DNA of 19,534 bases. It comes from Isotricha intestinalis. Lineage: Eukaryota; Ciliophora; Litostomatea; Vestibuliferida; Isotrichidae. A program made the position numbers and the translations under genes. The stretch's first letter is position 1, and the number at the start of each line of letters is the position of its first letter. Positions 18,570-19,534 of the stretch are shown here, piece by piece. The DNA lies in contig JAJJLU010000767.1 of the NCBI GenBank assembly GCA_023807065.1, positions 1 through 19,534 on the forward strand. Direction: 5' to 3'. The notes beneath the pieces were generated by a model, which saw nothing but the letters and a program-made list of their open reading frames with translations, was not told the DNA's origin and did not search any database.

Positions 18570-19310
18570 ATGGATAACTTGCAAAAAGAATCATCAGACA
18601 TATTTTTAACATCACCAATAATAATACATTCATCAAATTCAAGAAATTTCCTTGAAAACAATAAAAGAAGAAATTTACTATTCAGTAAAAATTATTTATC
18701 TCCAATAAAACATCAATTAATCCAAAAAAACATATTTCATAATTCAATATTAGAAGAAAAAAAAACCGAAAAAATACCATTATTAAATTCATATTTTACA
18801 CCAGAAAATTTTCAACAATATACAAAAAGTTGCAATAAGTATCATCATAAAATTGATCATGTAATAAAAGATATTTTATCACCTAAAAGTATTTTATTGA
18901 GAAATAGAAGATATGATGAAAAAGAAAATAATTTAATTTCAGATATGAATAAAGATGAAATAATTCATCGTTCTGCAGGACAAGGAATGTTTTTTAGAAT
19001 TCAAAAATATAAAAGTTTAAATAATAAAAAAAGACCTTTTCAAATTATTTTTAATAATACAGAAAATAAATGTGATAATGATAGATTTATTAAAAAGAAA
19101 AAATATAATGTTGATGCTAATCAACATTATAATTCAGATGAAAATGAAATTAAAGAATATAATAAAATAGAAAATAAAAATGAAATTATAAACAATATTT
19201 TTTATAATCCTCGTAGAAATAATAATAATGCAAATTATTGTCAAAGAGAATATAAAACTATGTGGGAAAATAAACCTTCATTTGATTATAATGAGAGTAC
19301 GGGTTTGTAA
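18570..19310 (+). CDS. Unrecognised basic protein with possible CDK-substrate motifs
   Basis: A 246-residue, mostly disordered, Asn/Lys-rich protein that I cannot assign to a family. Visible short motifs are RRNLLF at 33-38, which fits the R-x-L-x-F cyclin-docking pattern; four S/T-P sites (T15, S44 in SPIK, T77, S104 in SPKS); and K-E-N at 118-120, the KEN degron pattern. A patch around residues 132-146 (IHRSAGQGMFFRIQK) looks more ordered. Lys clusters such as FIKKKKYN could be nuclear signals. In so Lys- and Asn-rich a protein each motif alone could arise by chance. It follows the cyclin gene by 206 bp on the same strand and is the last gene before the telomere, its stop only 193 bp from the first repeat. 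An alternative last intron (19307-19349) would change only the final residues. Confidence 0.72.
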   Translation: MDNLQKESSDIFLTSPIIIHSSNSRNFLENNKRRNLLFSKNYLSPIKHQLIQKNIFHNSILEEKKTEKIPLLNSYFTPENFQQYTKSCNKYHHKIDHVIKDILSPKSILLRNRRYDEKENNLISDMNKDEIIHRSAGQGMFFRIQKYKSLNNKKRPFQIIFNNTENKCDNDRFIKKKKYNVDANQHYNSDENEIKEYNKIENKNEIINNIFYNPRRNNNNANYCQREYKTMWENKPSFDYNESTGL

Positions 19311-19503
19311 ATTTGATTCAAATAATTGGTTTTTATTATTTTAAAACAGAAATTAAGTTTTATAATATAAATTTAATAATTAACTTTAATGTATTAATTT
19401 TTTATTATTTAAAATTTAAATTAAATAAATATAATCTGATAATAATAATTATTCAGAAAAAAAATTAAAGCCTAATAATTTGTTTAAATATAATTTATAA
19501 AGT
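19311..19503. other. Subtelomeric spacer
   Basis: A 193-bp A/T-rich segment between the last stop codon and the telomere. It has no repeat arrays, no degenerate telomere copies and no recognisable chromosome-breakage motif. Its shortness matches the minimal subtelomeres of ciliate macronuclear chromosomes. Confidence 0.6.
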
Positions 19504-19534
19504 GGGGATTGGGGATTGGGGATTGGGGATTGGG
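19504..19534 (+). repeat. Telomere, (GGGGATT)4 GGG
   Basis: Four perfect GGGGATT units followed by GGG at the window end; the complementary strand reads CCCCAAT. The G-rich strand runs toward the 3' end, the orientation expected for a right-hand chromosome end. The unit differs from Tetrahymena/Paramecium GGGGTT-type, spirotrich GGGGTTTT, animal TTAGGG and apicomplexan GGGTTYA repeats. From memory, CCCCAAT repeats cap macronuclear chromosomes of rumen entodiniomorph ciliates; I cannot verify this here. Confidence 0.92.

Noticed and set aside
19307..19349. Possible 43-nt GT...CAG intron at the end of the last gene
   Set aside because: Both forms are open; splicing only swaps the last residues to L-N-stop and gives no extra coding support. 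Undecidable without transcripts.

Overview
The window is the right-hand end of a very AT-rich, gene-dense eukaryotic chromosome, most likely a ciliate macronuclear chromosome. It ends in four copies of the 7-nt repeat GGGGATT plus a partial GGG, running G-rich toward the 3' end as a telomere should. Introns are tiny (26, 28, 30 and 44 nt), starts are A-rich (typically AAAATG or ATAATG), and intergenic gaps are mostly 60-800 bp. The intact genes read with the standard code: they end in TAA, encode Gln with CAA/CAG, and have no internal TAA, TAG or TGA over thousands of codons. This excludes the Tetrahymena/Paramecium/Oxytricha type of code (TAA/TAG = Gln). A ciliate with the standard code and a CCCCAAT/GGGGATT telomere fits Litostomatea, and from memory the rumen entodiniomorphids; that placement is inference.

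Layout, left to right. (1) 1-935: gene-poor. A degraded RING-H2 gene lies on + (about 415-841). (2) 936-2567, minus: a TPR protein with a C-terminal membrane anchor. (3) 3185-4086, plus: a three-exon gene for a basic protein with repeated E-C-x-F-x-P modules. (4) 4235-6574, minus: a coiled-coil protein with nine 13-residue repeats near its N-terminus. (5) 6575-7381: divergent intergenic region. (6) 7382-15271, plus: a 2,611-residue deubiquitinase of the USP9X/FAF type whose true C-terminus lies behind two micro-introns. (7) 15387-16283, plus: a ubiquitin-like + B-box + coiled-coil protein. (8) 16922-17464, minus: a small basic protein, sharing a 59-bp start-to-start gap with (9) 17524-18363, plus: a cyclin. 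(10) 18570-19310, plus: an unrecognised basic protein with several S/T-P sites, a cyclin-docking-like motif and a KEN motif. (11) 19311-19503 subtelomere, then telomere 19504-19534.

Two functional pairs stand out, both by inference from position. The giant deubiquitinase is followed by a UBL/B-box protein, so two ubiquitin-system genes sit in tandem. The cyclin is followed by a protein that looks like a possible CDK substrate. Ciliate chromosomes are not known to use operons generally, so adjacency is only weak evidence. Nothing in the window looks viral, toxic or like a mobile element, and I see no tRNA, rRNA or CRISPR.
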